In this document: positions 20,066 through 28,613 of the stretch, one piece after another | How the letters are laid out: each line of letters opens with the position of its first letter | How positions within the stretch are numbered: position 1 is the stretch's first letter | Source of the DNA: Trypanosoma brucei gambiense DAL972 | Lineage: Eukaryota; Euglenozoa; Kinetoplastea; Trypanosomatida; Trypanosomatidae | Assembly: GCF_000210295.1 (NCBI RefSeq) | Contig: NC_026742.1 | Location: forward strand, 744,001-808,000 | Length of the DNA: 64,000 nt | Direction: 5' to 3' | Position numbers and translations under genes: made by a program | Notes under the pieces: model-generated | What the model was told of the DNA's origin: nothing | Database searches by the model: none | The model's input: only the letters and a program-made list of their open reading frames with translations

Positions 20066-20992
20066 CCACAGGAGTGAGTGCGTGTCCTTTGAGAGCGCAG
20101 AACGGATATCAGTCATCTGCCTATGGCGCGTCTCCCACGATTGATCGCTGTCGCACGTGTAGTTCGATGTATCACCCAGACACTCGTTTCCTCTATTTAG
20201 ATTCCATGTTTCGGTGATTGCAATATGGCGGTCTTTCTTTAACCCGCCTTCCATTATATCGCGTGACTCACGGTTCTGCAATGGCCTCCGGTTTGGATTC
20301 AATCAAGATGGTTTCTGCTTCCCGAATTGAGAATGTGTAAACGTATTTTCTAAGTTTGTATGAATATATAACGGAGGAAGATATGCTACACCACCCCCAC
20401 TGTTGGTTGATGTTTTGTAGCAGCGCCCTTTATGCGGAGAGACCTTCTGGTATGCAGTTGCTACGTCCAGCATGCTCGGGTAATGCGAAATTTTTTGTGC
20501 GTTGGAGCCAGCTTATCGTGTGTGTGCAGTGCCGCTGTACCTAGCTACGGATTGCGGTTCGGTTAAATGTGGTTGCATGCACGCGGTTACGTCCAGTGAC
20601 GGGAAGCCCCATTGGTTATTGCGGGTAGCAAGCGGTGAAATAGTCACCTTAGCGATTATCACTGTGCGCGTGAGCCACGTGTGCATTTGTGTTGCGCGGC
20701 ATGCTTTGTCATCTTTTACTCCTTGGCAATAGTGTGAGTGACGGGCGTTACCGCACTTGCTGTTCGTTTAAAAAGTGACAAGTACGGACGTGCGTTTTTG
20801 TGGTGTGCTGCAACACCTCTGTTATTTTCCTAAAAATAGAAGTTGTCAACAGATGATGCAAGTAAAGTATTCGAGGTTTCGTGTCGCCACGTAACGCTCT
20901 TCACTTCCTTCGGTTGCCAATTCCACATTCGTGCATTTGGTGTTCCTCCTTTTTAACTAGACACATCACACCCCAGGCAATAACCTAAAAAG
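20066..20992 (+). other. Spacer with candidate splice acceptor at its end
   Basis: About 930 bases. Near the end a tract with GTTCCTCCTTTTTAAC is followed by the first AG at 20959-20960, 32 bases before the ATG at 20993. No gene seen in the rest. Confidence 0.55.
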
Positions 20993-21907
20993 ATGGTAGG
21001 CTCCAGCTTTTCCTCACGGCACGAAAGGCGAGATATGTCCCCTTATAGTACACGGGAAAATTTGGAGGCCGCACCGGTCCCACAACGGTGGTCACTGCTG
21101 TTTGTACACAGACATATGTGGCGCACAAAGCGTAGGAAAGTGGAAGAAAATAATGTGGGAGGCCTGCACTTGACACCATCCCTTGAGTTGGAGGAGATAA
21201 CGGATGACGGTGATGTATGTTTACGGTGTTCGCAAGAGGAAGGGACCGAAAGGGACAATAGTAGCGAGAATGAACGGAGCTCTTCACCTGTGCCGGTACC
21301 ACTCAATTCTGTTAACCCTCAGTTTCGACAAGCGGACGGAGCTGCACTGCCCGACGGTGACGTCGATACTTTGGGAATTTTACCGTCGCTGGCGCACCCA
21401 GTGGTGTTAGGGAAAGTCTTGGATGCTATTGAACTTGTGGCAAAGCATGTACAACATCTACACTGCACGAAATGCCCGCTTTGCGGGCCGCCGAAGCCGC
21501 CAACTTGGTGGTCCACCCCGCGCGCAAGAAGGCGTCTGAGAAGGGAGGATAACCAAGTTGGGATACGCAGCAGAGCTGACTGGGAAGCCGGGGAAACCTC
21601 ACACAACAAAGAAAATATCTCTTCACCGTCATCTTTGATCGGAGCAGTACCACAGCGCAGCACGGTAGCGGCGTCTAGCACTTGCTGTAGTCACAAAGAT
21701 GATGTGCGGCGCGCACACGTCCTTTCCAAAGCTGAACAATTTCTTCAACACATATATGACAGACGGAACCGGTTAATCGCGTCGCGGCCACTGATGTACG
21801 CTGTACCTGCCGAATCCCATGTGCTTTGGCGGGAGTGCTCCCAACTTGGTGGCGTTGCACTACTGGAGGCACTTCTTCTGGGGTTCACATCACAGGAAGT
21901 AACGTAA
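20993..21907 (+). CDS. Hypothetical protein with a Cx2CxxC cysteine cluster
   Basis: A 304-residue protein I do not recognise. It has a basic N-terminus, then a short hydrophilic, serine- and glutamate-rich region (about 65-105). A helix precedes the cluster HCTKCPLCGPPKPP (about 156-169), which could bind a metal but has only three closely spaced cysteines and a nearby histidine. Arginine-rich sequence follows (RARRRLRRE), then a C-terminal helical region. No targeting signal is obvious. The ATG at 20993 lies 32 bases after a good splice acceptor. Confidence 0.75.
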   Translation: MVGSSFSSRHERRDMSPYSTRENLEAAPVPQRWSLLFVHRHMWRTKRRKVEENNVGGLHLTPSLELEEITDDGDVCLRCSQEEGTERDNSSENERSSSPVPVPLNSVNPQFRQADGAALPDGDVDTLGILPSLAHPVVLGKVLDAIELVAKHVQHLHCTKCPLCGPPKPPTWWSTPRARRRLRREDNQVGIRSRADWEAGETSHNKENISSPSSLIGAVPQRSTVAASSTCCSHKDDVRRAHVLSKAEQFLQHIYDRRNRLIASRPLMYAVPAESHVLWRECSQLGGVALLEALLLGFTSQEVT

Positions 21908-22318
21908 TACATATATACATCGAGGGCAGCATACCTTGTGAAACTCATGACTGGTGCCATATTCCTGCATCTCTCTTTCTGCGACTTTCATAACTGATGG
22001 CACTATGAACATCGTCTTTTTTCATCACATTCAGCTTCTGTGCTGCCTTTTAGTGTGTCCACTCAATTTTTTTGAATTCATTTTGCGCTGTTCTGGGCCT
22101 TTACGGATAGTAAGTTAAATTCAGTGACTAAGGTAAACCCTACAGGGAGCTTGTTTATCATTTATTTATCTTACTACACCAGTTTATACAAGCTCATACA
22201 CACTTTCTCTCCACCTTCCTTATTTCTTTGTTAATTTCCCCACCGAGCTATATACTCCGCAGCATAAAGTGTCAGGTTCAAATAGCTGCCAGTTTTTGGC
22301 GTCTGTGGAAAGCGAACG
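21908..22318 (+). other. Spacer with candidate acceptor for the methyltransferase-REP gene
   Basis: Contains a clear pyrimidine tract (22200-22244) followed by the first AG at 22246-22247, giving a ~71-base leader. No gene. Confidence 0.6.
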
Positions 22319-25246
22319 ATGAAGTCATCTGATCATGACGAAGAGGGCTTAGTCGATTTATTTGCCGCGGGTGACGAAGTAGAACCCGAATACACAATTG
22401 AACAAATGATTATCGATCGCCAGGAGTTGAGTCGTGAAGGGGAGACAGCTTGTGGCTTCACTCCGCTTTTCGACCGCTTCGACAATCCGACAAAGCGTGA
22501 GGAAGGTGTGGAAACGTCCCCCAAGTTGCCTTTACGGCCGATGCAAGTGTACTTCCGCAATAAGCGACACAGCCTTTGGGGTCATAAACTATGGAACGCG
22601 GCACGTTATTTTGTAAAGCGGATAGACAGCGGTATGATCGATGTGCGCGGGAAAACTGTGTTGGAACTGGGGGCGGGACTTGGTGTACCATCTCTCGCAG
22701 CATTCCGCAACGGCGCACGGTGCGTTGTAGTGACGGACTATCCGGACGAGTCGCTGATGGAGATATTGAGAATGAATACCGAAACAAATTGTACGTTGGA
22801 CCAATTGGACCCTACTGCCGCAGAGTTTCTTAGGCAGGAAGCGGTTCGGTTGAAATCTGCGTATATGTCTGTTCACAAAGGACAGGAAACAGGGAAGGGT
22901 GATGATCGGGAAGGAAAAGGTGTTCCATTGAATTCGCGGTGTGTCGTTCAGCCTCTACTGTGGGGTAACACTGATCATATTCGTGAAGCCCTCAAGCACA
23001 CTAGTGGCACGGGCTTTGACGTGCTATTACTCTCCGACATTCTCTTTAACCATGTTTGTAACGATGACCTCGCGGGTACTGTTGTTCAGTTACTTCAACG
23101 TAGTCCAAAAGCGGCGGCGTACTGTGCCTTCTCCCACCACCGCGCGCACAGACAGGTGGAAGACTTGATGTTCTTTGATATATGTGCATCACGCGGCCTT
23201 TTGTGCGAGCAGATTGATGAGGAGGATTACCCTCTCATGTTCCCCGACGACCGTGGCCCGGAGGAGATACGGCGGCCGGTGAAGGTGTATAAGTTGTCAC
23301 ATCGGTTTGATGCGGCAGGTGTGCCGCTGGAGCCGGGGCAGGAAACGTATGATGTGGTAGTGCAGGGCACGGGCATGGTGGAGTGCTTTCTTGCCGCTGC
23401 ACTTGCACGCAGTGGGGTGCGTGTGTTACAATGCGATGCCCAAGGTGAATATGGCGGACCGTTCAAAACACTGACGGTTCAACAGTTGCGAAAATATATT
23501 CTACAACCGCCCAACGACTCAGGTGATGGATCAAGCCCATCTGATGGCTACGCAGGTGGGAGCCAGCAGGTTAGTAGCAGGGGAAGTAATAAAGATCCGA
23601 GTGGTGTTGGGAACAATAACGGCAATGGGGACGAAAACACCTCGACCATATCGGTGGATTTAATGGATACACTCGATGTCCGAACGCAGCACCGCTTTCT
23701 GCTTGACCTCCTCCCTGTACACTACTTCTCTAAGGGTGATACCGTTCGAAAGTTTGTGGAGTCGGACATGGCACGGCATGCTGAATTTCAATGTTGCAGT
23801 AGTTTTGCCTTTTTGTTTCGGTGTGGTGAGACTGACGAAAGCTGTGCATTCCGACTGCAAAGCGTTCCGCTGACGCGGGCACAAGTATTCTCTGCTGATC
23901 ATATTGGACTGATGCAAAAGCGTCGTTTAATGAAATTTGTGAAGGATGTGGCTGCCCCACTCGCCGAACACCTGCATGCCCGGACAGCTGCTCTGGGTGA
24001 GGAAGAGCCCGGGCACACCGATGTGCAAGAGGTGGGAGAGCTTTTCCAGCAAGAGGTTTCCCAACATCCCAACGAAACACTTAGCGAGTTGCTGCGCCGG
24101 AAGTACGCTGTTGATGAGACGACATTAAATATTGTGACGCTTCTGGGGCAGTTGGAGACCTCATCTGAGCCCTGTATGCTGCGCGCTGTAGACCTGGTGC
24201 GCCAAGTATTAACATCTATTGGGGCTTACGGGGGTTCAACACCTTTTCTTGTGCCTTTGTATGGCGCCTCAGAGGTACCACAAAACATGTGTCGTATCGC
24301 AGCCGTATGGAATGCTGTGTTCGTGTTACGTCGGAGTGTAAGCCGTGTCTTGAAGGGTCTTGATACACCGACAGTGGAAATGAGCAACCGACAACATGTG
24401 AAGGCTAAAGTTGTGGTCGTACCCCGTGCGTTGGCCTCCAAGTTCGCTTCGGTGTCTGGCGCTAATGATGCTAATGATGAGAATATAACACGTTTCTCTC
24501 GGGTTGTCATCGTAGCTAAGAAACCGCTGGTGACGTGGAAAGCGCTATCTTCCTCCGGGTGCTGTGAAGAAGAGGTAACCACAGCAACTGAAGGTTTGGA
24601 GGGAACGGCCAAGACATCTAGCGTAGAGGGGATCCCGCCGTTGGTGTTCGCGCTGTGCCAGGCTCAACCCGGTGTGGTCGTTCATGTTCAACAGCAAAGC
24701 GCATCGTCCGAACAGGCGCCCAAAGAAGGCAATGCCGTTGTCGTACATTTCACTGTAAACAACTGCCAAATGAGCGCCAAGCAACTGCACAGATTCGTCG
24801 AGGAGTCCTTCATAGCATCTGCTGCTTCAGCTGGTGAAGACTGTGTTGTGCTGGATAAAGATGCAATACTCTTTTTCGCTTCCTTCGTACTGGATGAACG
24901 AGAGGAAGCACTCCGTGGGGTTGCCCATGGCGCCTGGGATTTCCTGGCTAGTGAAACGGAGAAGGCCCATCCCTTTGCTGTGGAGGAGTATCGCAAACGC
25001 CAGAAGAAAAGCAAATGCGATTTAGTCGAATTCGATGATGACGGCGTGCTAATTGTTCCGGTGCCCACGCTCCTACAGAATCTTATGGACGATGGAGCCT
25101 ACCTGAAGGAAGCGCAGCAGGCGTATGAGACCGTGGTGGCACGACTTCAGATGCAGATGAAGGAGGAGGAGGAGGAGGGTGACAAAACCAAACAATACGT
25201 GTTTCTCGAGCCCCTACCACCCGTTCCCTCAGTAAGTTCCCGATAA
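22319..25246 (+). CDS. Fusion of EFM7/METTL-type methyltransferase and Rab escort protein (REP)-like domain
   Basis: A 975-residue protein with two recognisable modules. Residues about 50-325 form a Methyltransf_16-type enzyme: LWGHKLWNAARYF (87-99), SAM motif I ELGAGLGVP (116-124), acidic loop VVTDYPD (137-143) and LLLSDILFN (237-245). This pattern is like the eEF1A methyltransferase EFM7. From about residue 343 the sequence becomes a GDI/REP protein: the dinucleotide-fold start YDVVVQGTGMVECFLAAAL (344-362) and GEYGG (376-380). The HFLLDLLPVHYFSKGDTVRKF-type block, AEFQCCSSFAF, LMKFV and LYGASEVPQN segments all occur in REP order. REP presents Rab GTPases to geranylgeranyl transferase; length and large insertions favour REP over GDI. 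Both halves are in one uninterrupted frame. The fusion is seen directly; the functions are inferred from the families. Confidence 0.85.
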   Translation: MKSSDHDEEGLVDLFAAGDEVEPEYTIEQMIIDRQELSREGETACGFTPLFDRFDNPTKREEGVETSPKLPLRPMQVYFRNKRHSLWGHKLWNAARYFVKRIDSGMIDVRGKTVLELGAGLGVPSLAAFRNGARCVVVTDYPDESLMEILRMNTETNCTLDQLDPTAAEFLRQEAVRLKSAYMSVHKGQETGKGDDREGKGVPLNSRCVVQPLLWGNTDHIREALKHTSGTGFDVLLLSDILFNHVCNDDLAGTVVQLLQRSPKAAAYCAFSHHRAHRQVEDLMFFDICASRGLLCEQIDEEDYPLMFPDDRGPEEIRRPVKVYKLSHRFDAAGVPLEPGQETYDVVVQGTGMVECFLAAALARSGVRVLQCDAQGEYGGPFKTLTVQQLRKYILQPPNDSGDGSSPSDGYAGGSQQVSSRGSNKDPSGVGNNNGNGDENTSTISVDLMDTLDVRTQHRFLLDLLPVHYFSKGDTVRKFVESDMARHAEFQCCSSFAFLFRCGETDESCAFRLQSVPLTRAQVFSADHIGLMQKRRLMKFVKDVAAPLAEHLHARTAALGEEEPGHTDVQEVGELFQQEVSQHPNETLSELLRRKYAVDETTLNIVTLLGQLETSSEPCMLRAVDLVRQVLTSIGAYGGSTPFLVPLYGASEVPQNMCRIAAVWNAVFVLRRSVSRVLKGLDTPTVEMSNRQHVKAKVVVVPRALASKFASVSGANDANDENITRFSRVVIVAKKPLVTWKALSSSGCCEEEVTTATEGLEGTAKTSSVEGIPPLVFALCQAQPGVVVHVQQQSASSEQAPKEGNAVVVHFTVNNCQMSAKQLHRFVEESFIASAASAGEDCVVLDKDAILFFASFVLDEREEALRGVAHGAWDFLASETEKAHPFAVEEYRKRQKKSKCDLVEFDDDGVLIVPVPTLLQNLMDDGAYLKEAQQAYETVVARLQMQMKEEEEEGDKTKQYVFLEPLPPVPSVSSR

Positions 25247-25590
25247 GTGGTATGACGGAAACCGGAGCAAAATCACTATTCAAGAAAAAGAAAAAAGGGG
25301 CGCCGTCTCTCCATCGGGAGTGTAATCAAGGGGAATGTCACGGCGCGCAATGGTCACAGTGGTGAAGTGACCATACAACACTTGAGCAAGTGGTTGCCTT
25401 TGGAGGGCAACAAAGGCAAATAACAATGTCTTACCAAATAATACATACATGTCTAACGTTAACTGTGCTCTGCTCCGCTGGAAACGGCGGATCTGCCCTT
25501 TGCTATCGGTGTTATTTTCCTTCCTGCGATATGTGGCTGCGCGCGTGCACACAAGAACGTAATATCTGCCGTATTCCCTGTGCTTCATGG
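25247..25590 (+). other. Spacer before the DPM2-like gene
   Basis: 344 bases. A pyrimidine-rich stretch at about 25496-25526 is followed by AG at 25554-25555. If that is the acceptor, in-frame ATGs at 25426 and 25531 would be removed and translation would begin at 25591. Confidence 0.5.
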
Positions 25591-25977
25591 ATGCTTTACC
25601 TCCTGTTTCTTCTCACATTTATGTGCCCACTACCCATCTGCAATCAAGCAACCAATTTGACTGAGGAATTAAATTTGCTACGCTGTAGCGATTGGTTTGC
25701 GTACGCGTATGCGCTTAGGGATATGTTATACGACCGCAGCATAGCGAGGGTTTTCATCGTTTTGGCAACGCTTTTGTATGTTTACTACGTTGTGTGGATC
25801 GGTGTTACACCCTTTATTGTGTCGTCCCACTTCACGCAGAATTTTTTTCCTCCCCGTGAGTATGGCATATTCGTTGCTGCTGCTGTGATGACGCTTATGC
25901 TGGGCGTCACTGTCACGTTGGCGTCTGTACGAACCATATTGTGGGCCGGGGCGGTGGGTCCGGAGGAAAGCGGGTGA
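25591..25977 (+). CDS. DPM2-like small membrane protein
   Basis: A 128-residue protein whose C-terminal half resembles DPM2, the small two-helix ER subunit of dolichol-phosphate mannose synthase. That subunit also associates with GPI-GlcNAc transferase in animals. Membrane segment 1 (about 52-77) ends in VVWIGVTPFIV, then SSHFTQNFFPPREYGI (78-93) matches the family loop pattern PFIDS-H-FLPR-YA, then membrane segment 2 (about 93-116). An N-terminal hydrophobic stretch (1-19) may be a signal or a third segment, and a potential N-glycosylation site NLT lies at 22-24. The frame is open further upstream (ATG at 25426 or 25531); 25591 is chosen from the likely acceptor and from family length. Family assignment is by eye. 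Confidence 0.65.
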   Translation: MLYLLFLLTFMCPLPICNQATNLTEELNLLRCSDWFAYAYALRDMLYDRSIARVFIVLATLLYVYYVVWIGVTPFIVSSHFTQNFFPPREYGIFVAAAVMTLMLGVTVTLASVRTILWAGAVGPEESG

Positions 25978-26594
25978 AACGAGGTTTGATTGAAAGGGTT
26001 GTTTGCTTTGTGTGGTGGTACGCATGCACCTATTTGAACTAATAGCGGGGTAAATAGGTGGGTGCACTTCTGTTGCCTGAGCTCCCAGTGCCGTTTTACT
26101 ACACGGCCTTTATTGTTGCTATTATTGCTATTGTTCACTTCTGCGCACTGCATGTTGTTGCTTCATGAGGGGGGGGGTGACATTCTGGTAGTGCAGCGTG
26201 GTTTGCTGGAGTTGTGGTGACACGATTATATTTTTACGGTTTCTGGTACTGCTTTATCTGTTAGGTCTTTCCTTTCTTTGCATTATCTTATTTTCGTGTA
26301 CTCTTCTGCTGTTTGTTGGGTTTTATTTCCTAACCAAATGGGCTGTTTCTTGAAACTTTGTCTGTGCACTTCTCCCGCACGCACTGTTCTGATCTGACTG
26401 TAAAATTCTGCTCCGTCGTGTGGTTCACAGGACCGTGAAATAAACCAGATTACATACGCATATACCTAACGGTGATTGTACGTCATTTGGCACAGCAGAC
26501 AAGTAACGCTTTTAAAAGGTACAGCGGGGTGGTAGGTATTTTAACAAAGAAGAAACGAGAACACGGCATCAAACATACTTGTGTCACCTGCTTA
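25978..26594 (+). other. Spacer and PEX16 leader
   Basis: Holds a G9 run (26169-26177), several pyrimidine tracts from 26264, and a TGTGGTTCACAG site with AG at 26429-26430, a plausible acceptor. The PEX16 frame is open back into this region but has no ATG before 26595. Confidence 0.5.
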
Positions 26595-27956
26595 ATGGTG
26601 TCCCGGGTATTCAGTGCGTATGCGGAGTGGGTCCGTAGGAACGCCGACAATGTGGCCTCCATGGAGCGGTTTACGCACATGCTCACGATTATCCTTATGA
26701 GCCCTAACAACATGTTAAAACACGAGATAGGGAACACCATCGTTAACATACAGAACTTCTCTAACCACGCTATCATTTCTTCTGCTGGAAGAAAACTAAG
26801 TGTTGCGGAGCAGATATCTATTGTAGGACAAATTATTCGGAAAGCGGAATGCCTACTTGAGTTGCTACTACGCCGTTACCGAGGACATAGGACAGCATGG
26901 AACTTCTTGTTGATTCTGCAGCTCCTGAAGTGCTTCCTAAACCTGGTTGCGCACCAACAAATGTGTCTTCTGCCTTCCATATGGCAAGCTTTGCGACGCC
27001 AGCTCCGGCGCCTTATCACGTTTCCAAAAAAACTACTCGGGCCATCAGGTGTATCGAGTGGTAACTCTGGTGCCGCCTTATCCAATTTACCCCAGAGCAG
27101 TCAAGCAGCGGAACGGACTACACCACTCGTTATTCCACGTGTGGTTGCCACCCGTATGTTCAGGGACCGGAGTTCCGAAACTGTGGGTGAGGATGCCGAT
27201 TTCTCTGAAGCTGGAAAGGGCAGTAACAGCGGCGGGGGTAATCCCGATGTGTTGCCATGCACGGCGTATGATGTGCTGGGTGCTGTTGTGGATTTTTTGT
27301 TGTTGTTGCGCCCACTCTTTTTGTTGTACTGCGCCCGGTCTGCGTTCCCGACTACTGCTATGGATGCTTGCTCCCAAATAGCCTCAGAGGTAGAAGACAC
27401 AACCCTCGATGATGGACCACGGGATAGCAATGTTACCGACAAAAAGTCCGATTACGGCAGCTTCTTTTCTGTGAAGTCGTTGATAGCAGATGGTCTCAAG
27501 GAATCGCTTCTGGGAAATTGGAGTGTCTGGACCCTTTTCTTAGGTCTAGATGTGATTTTTGCAGCCTTGGCTCGTTACATTTTCCATTACCGTAAGCCCA
27601 TTGTGTGCATCAACAGGGATGCTAGAAACTACAGCGGCGTCGGCAGTAATGATGGTAGGCAAATTGCACATGACGGCGAAGTGCCATCTCCGGAGTTGAG
27701 TGGCGTCAATTCAGCGGCAGAGCCCGACACCGTCGTCTCCCGTGACAGCCTCCGCGTGCAACAAACGATGCATAATTTAGTTTGCTGTTTCCTTCGTGAT
27801 CCTTTCTTCGGTTCTGTGCTGCGGAGGTTCATTTACGACAACTTCATTATCGGACGAATTAACGGTATACCACTGGTGGGATCACTCCTCGCGCTGCATG
27901 TTGCCTCTTTCCTCTGCAGGCAACACTACTCGTTCATGTACTCTATCGGAGAGTGA
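26595..27956 (+). CDS. PEX16: Peroxin 16 (glycosome/peroxisome membrane biogenesis)
   Basis: A 453-residue member of the PEX16 family, which recruits peroxisomal membrane proteins; in kinetoplastids the target organelle is the glycosome. The start aligns with the family: a YAEWVRRN segment (9-16) like the YQEYVTRHP of other PEX16 proteins, then a helical region to about 140. A long variable insert follows (about 180-225). The conserved VVDFLLLLRPLFLLY (about 231-245) matches the family's EFLYIARPLLHLL block. The segment WSVWTLFLGLDV (about 310-321) matches W-PWLLAGVVDV. Near the C-terminus is the RDPFF block (about 400-415) and a final HYSFMYS like the family's KIYFYSW. Divergence is high but block order is complete. 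ATG 26595 is the first in frame. Confidence 0.82.
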   Translation: MVSRVFSAYAEWVRRNADNVASMERFTHMLTIILMSPNNMLKHEIGNTIVNIQNFSNHAIISSAGRKLSVAEQISIVGQIIRKAECLLELLLRRYRGHRTAWNFLLILQLLKCFLNLVAHQQMCLLPSIWQALRRQLRRLITFPKKLLGPSGVSSGNSGAALSNLPQSSQAAERTTPLVIPRVVATRMFRDRSSETVGEDADFSEAGKGSNSGGGNPDVLPCTAYDVLGAVVDFLLLLRPLFLLYCARSAFPTTAMDACSQIASEVEDTTLDDGPRDSNVTDKKSDYGSFFSVKSLIADGLKESLLGNWSVWTLFLGLDVIFAALARYIFHYRKPIVCINRDARNYSGVGSNDGRQIAHDGEVPSPELSGVNSAAEPDTVVSRDSLRVQQTMHNLVCCFLRDPFFGSVLRRFIYDNFIIGRINGIPLVGSLLALHVASFLCRQHYSFMYSIGE

Positions 27957-28613
27957 ATGCAAGGACGATCATGTGGAGGTTGGAAGGAGTCGCTACCTTG
28001 TATGCATACACAAATTTTAAACGAACAAAAGTAAATGAATGCATCTCTTTTTGGTGCTGAGTTGGGTGAAGAAGCAATATGAAAAGATGATGTGACGGGG
28101 AAAGCTACCGGCAGCTCCGATAAGTGAGTGGGGTGCTGTTCTAAGCAATGAGAAAGAAATGTACGGAACAACTCGTGGCCATTCCCCCCCCCCCAGGACG
28201 TGGAGAATTCGAAATCCCTCTGTTTCATTCTATTTAAAATGCTAAACAGAAAGAGGGTAGTAACTGCTTACACGCGTGGAGTTCTGCCTAACTACTGGGC
28301 ATAGGCGCTGCAGTAACTATCCGTTCGCGGTTCACATTCACGCTCACGTATGTCTAAAATTGGTGGCGGTATTACAATCCTGCAACTTCTTTCTTTTCGT
28401 CCCCCTTTTGCATTTTTTGTGCAACTTTACGAATTTCACAACGGAAAGCAAAGAATATATACATATATACGAGAGCGCGAGAAGGCCGCGCAAACTTTGG
28501 GGGGAGAGAAGCAAACGGGTGCTATTAAGAGGGCATTGTTGGGGTCTCCGTGTTCTACACGTCCTTACTCCAGGTGAAGTGAGTGACGGGAAAGAAGAAA
28601 GGGGAAGGAAAAC
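27957..28613 (+). other. Spacer before the large coiled-coil gene
   Basis: About 650 bases with a C11 run (28184-28194). A pyrimidine tract at 28385-28420 is followed by AG at 28447-28448, a likely acceptor. No gene. Confidence 0.55.

Noticed and set aside
22255..22285. GGTTCAAAT resembling a tRNA B box
   Set aside because: No A box at the right distance and no cloverleaf pairing could be found around it.
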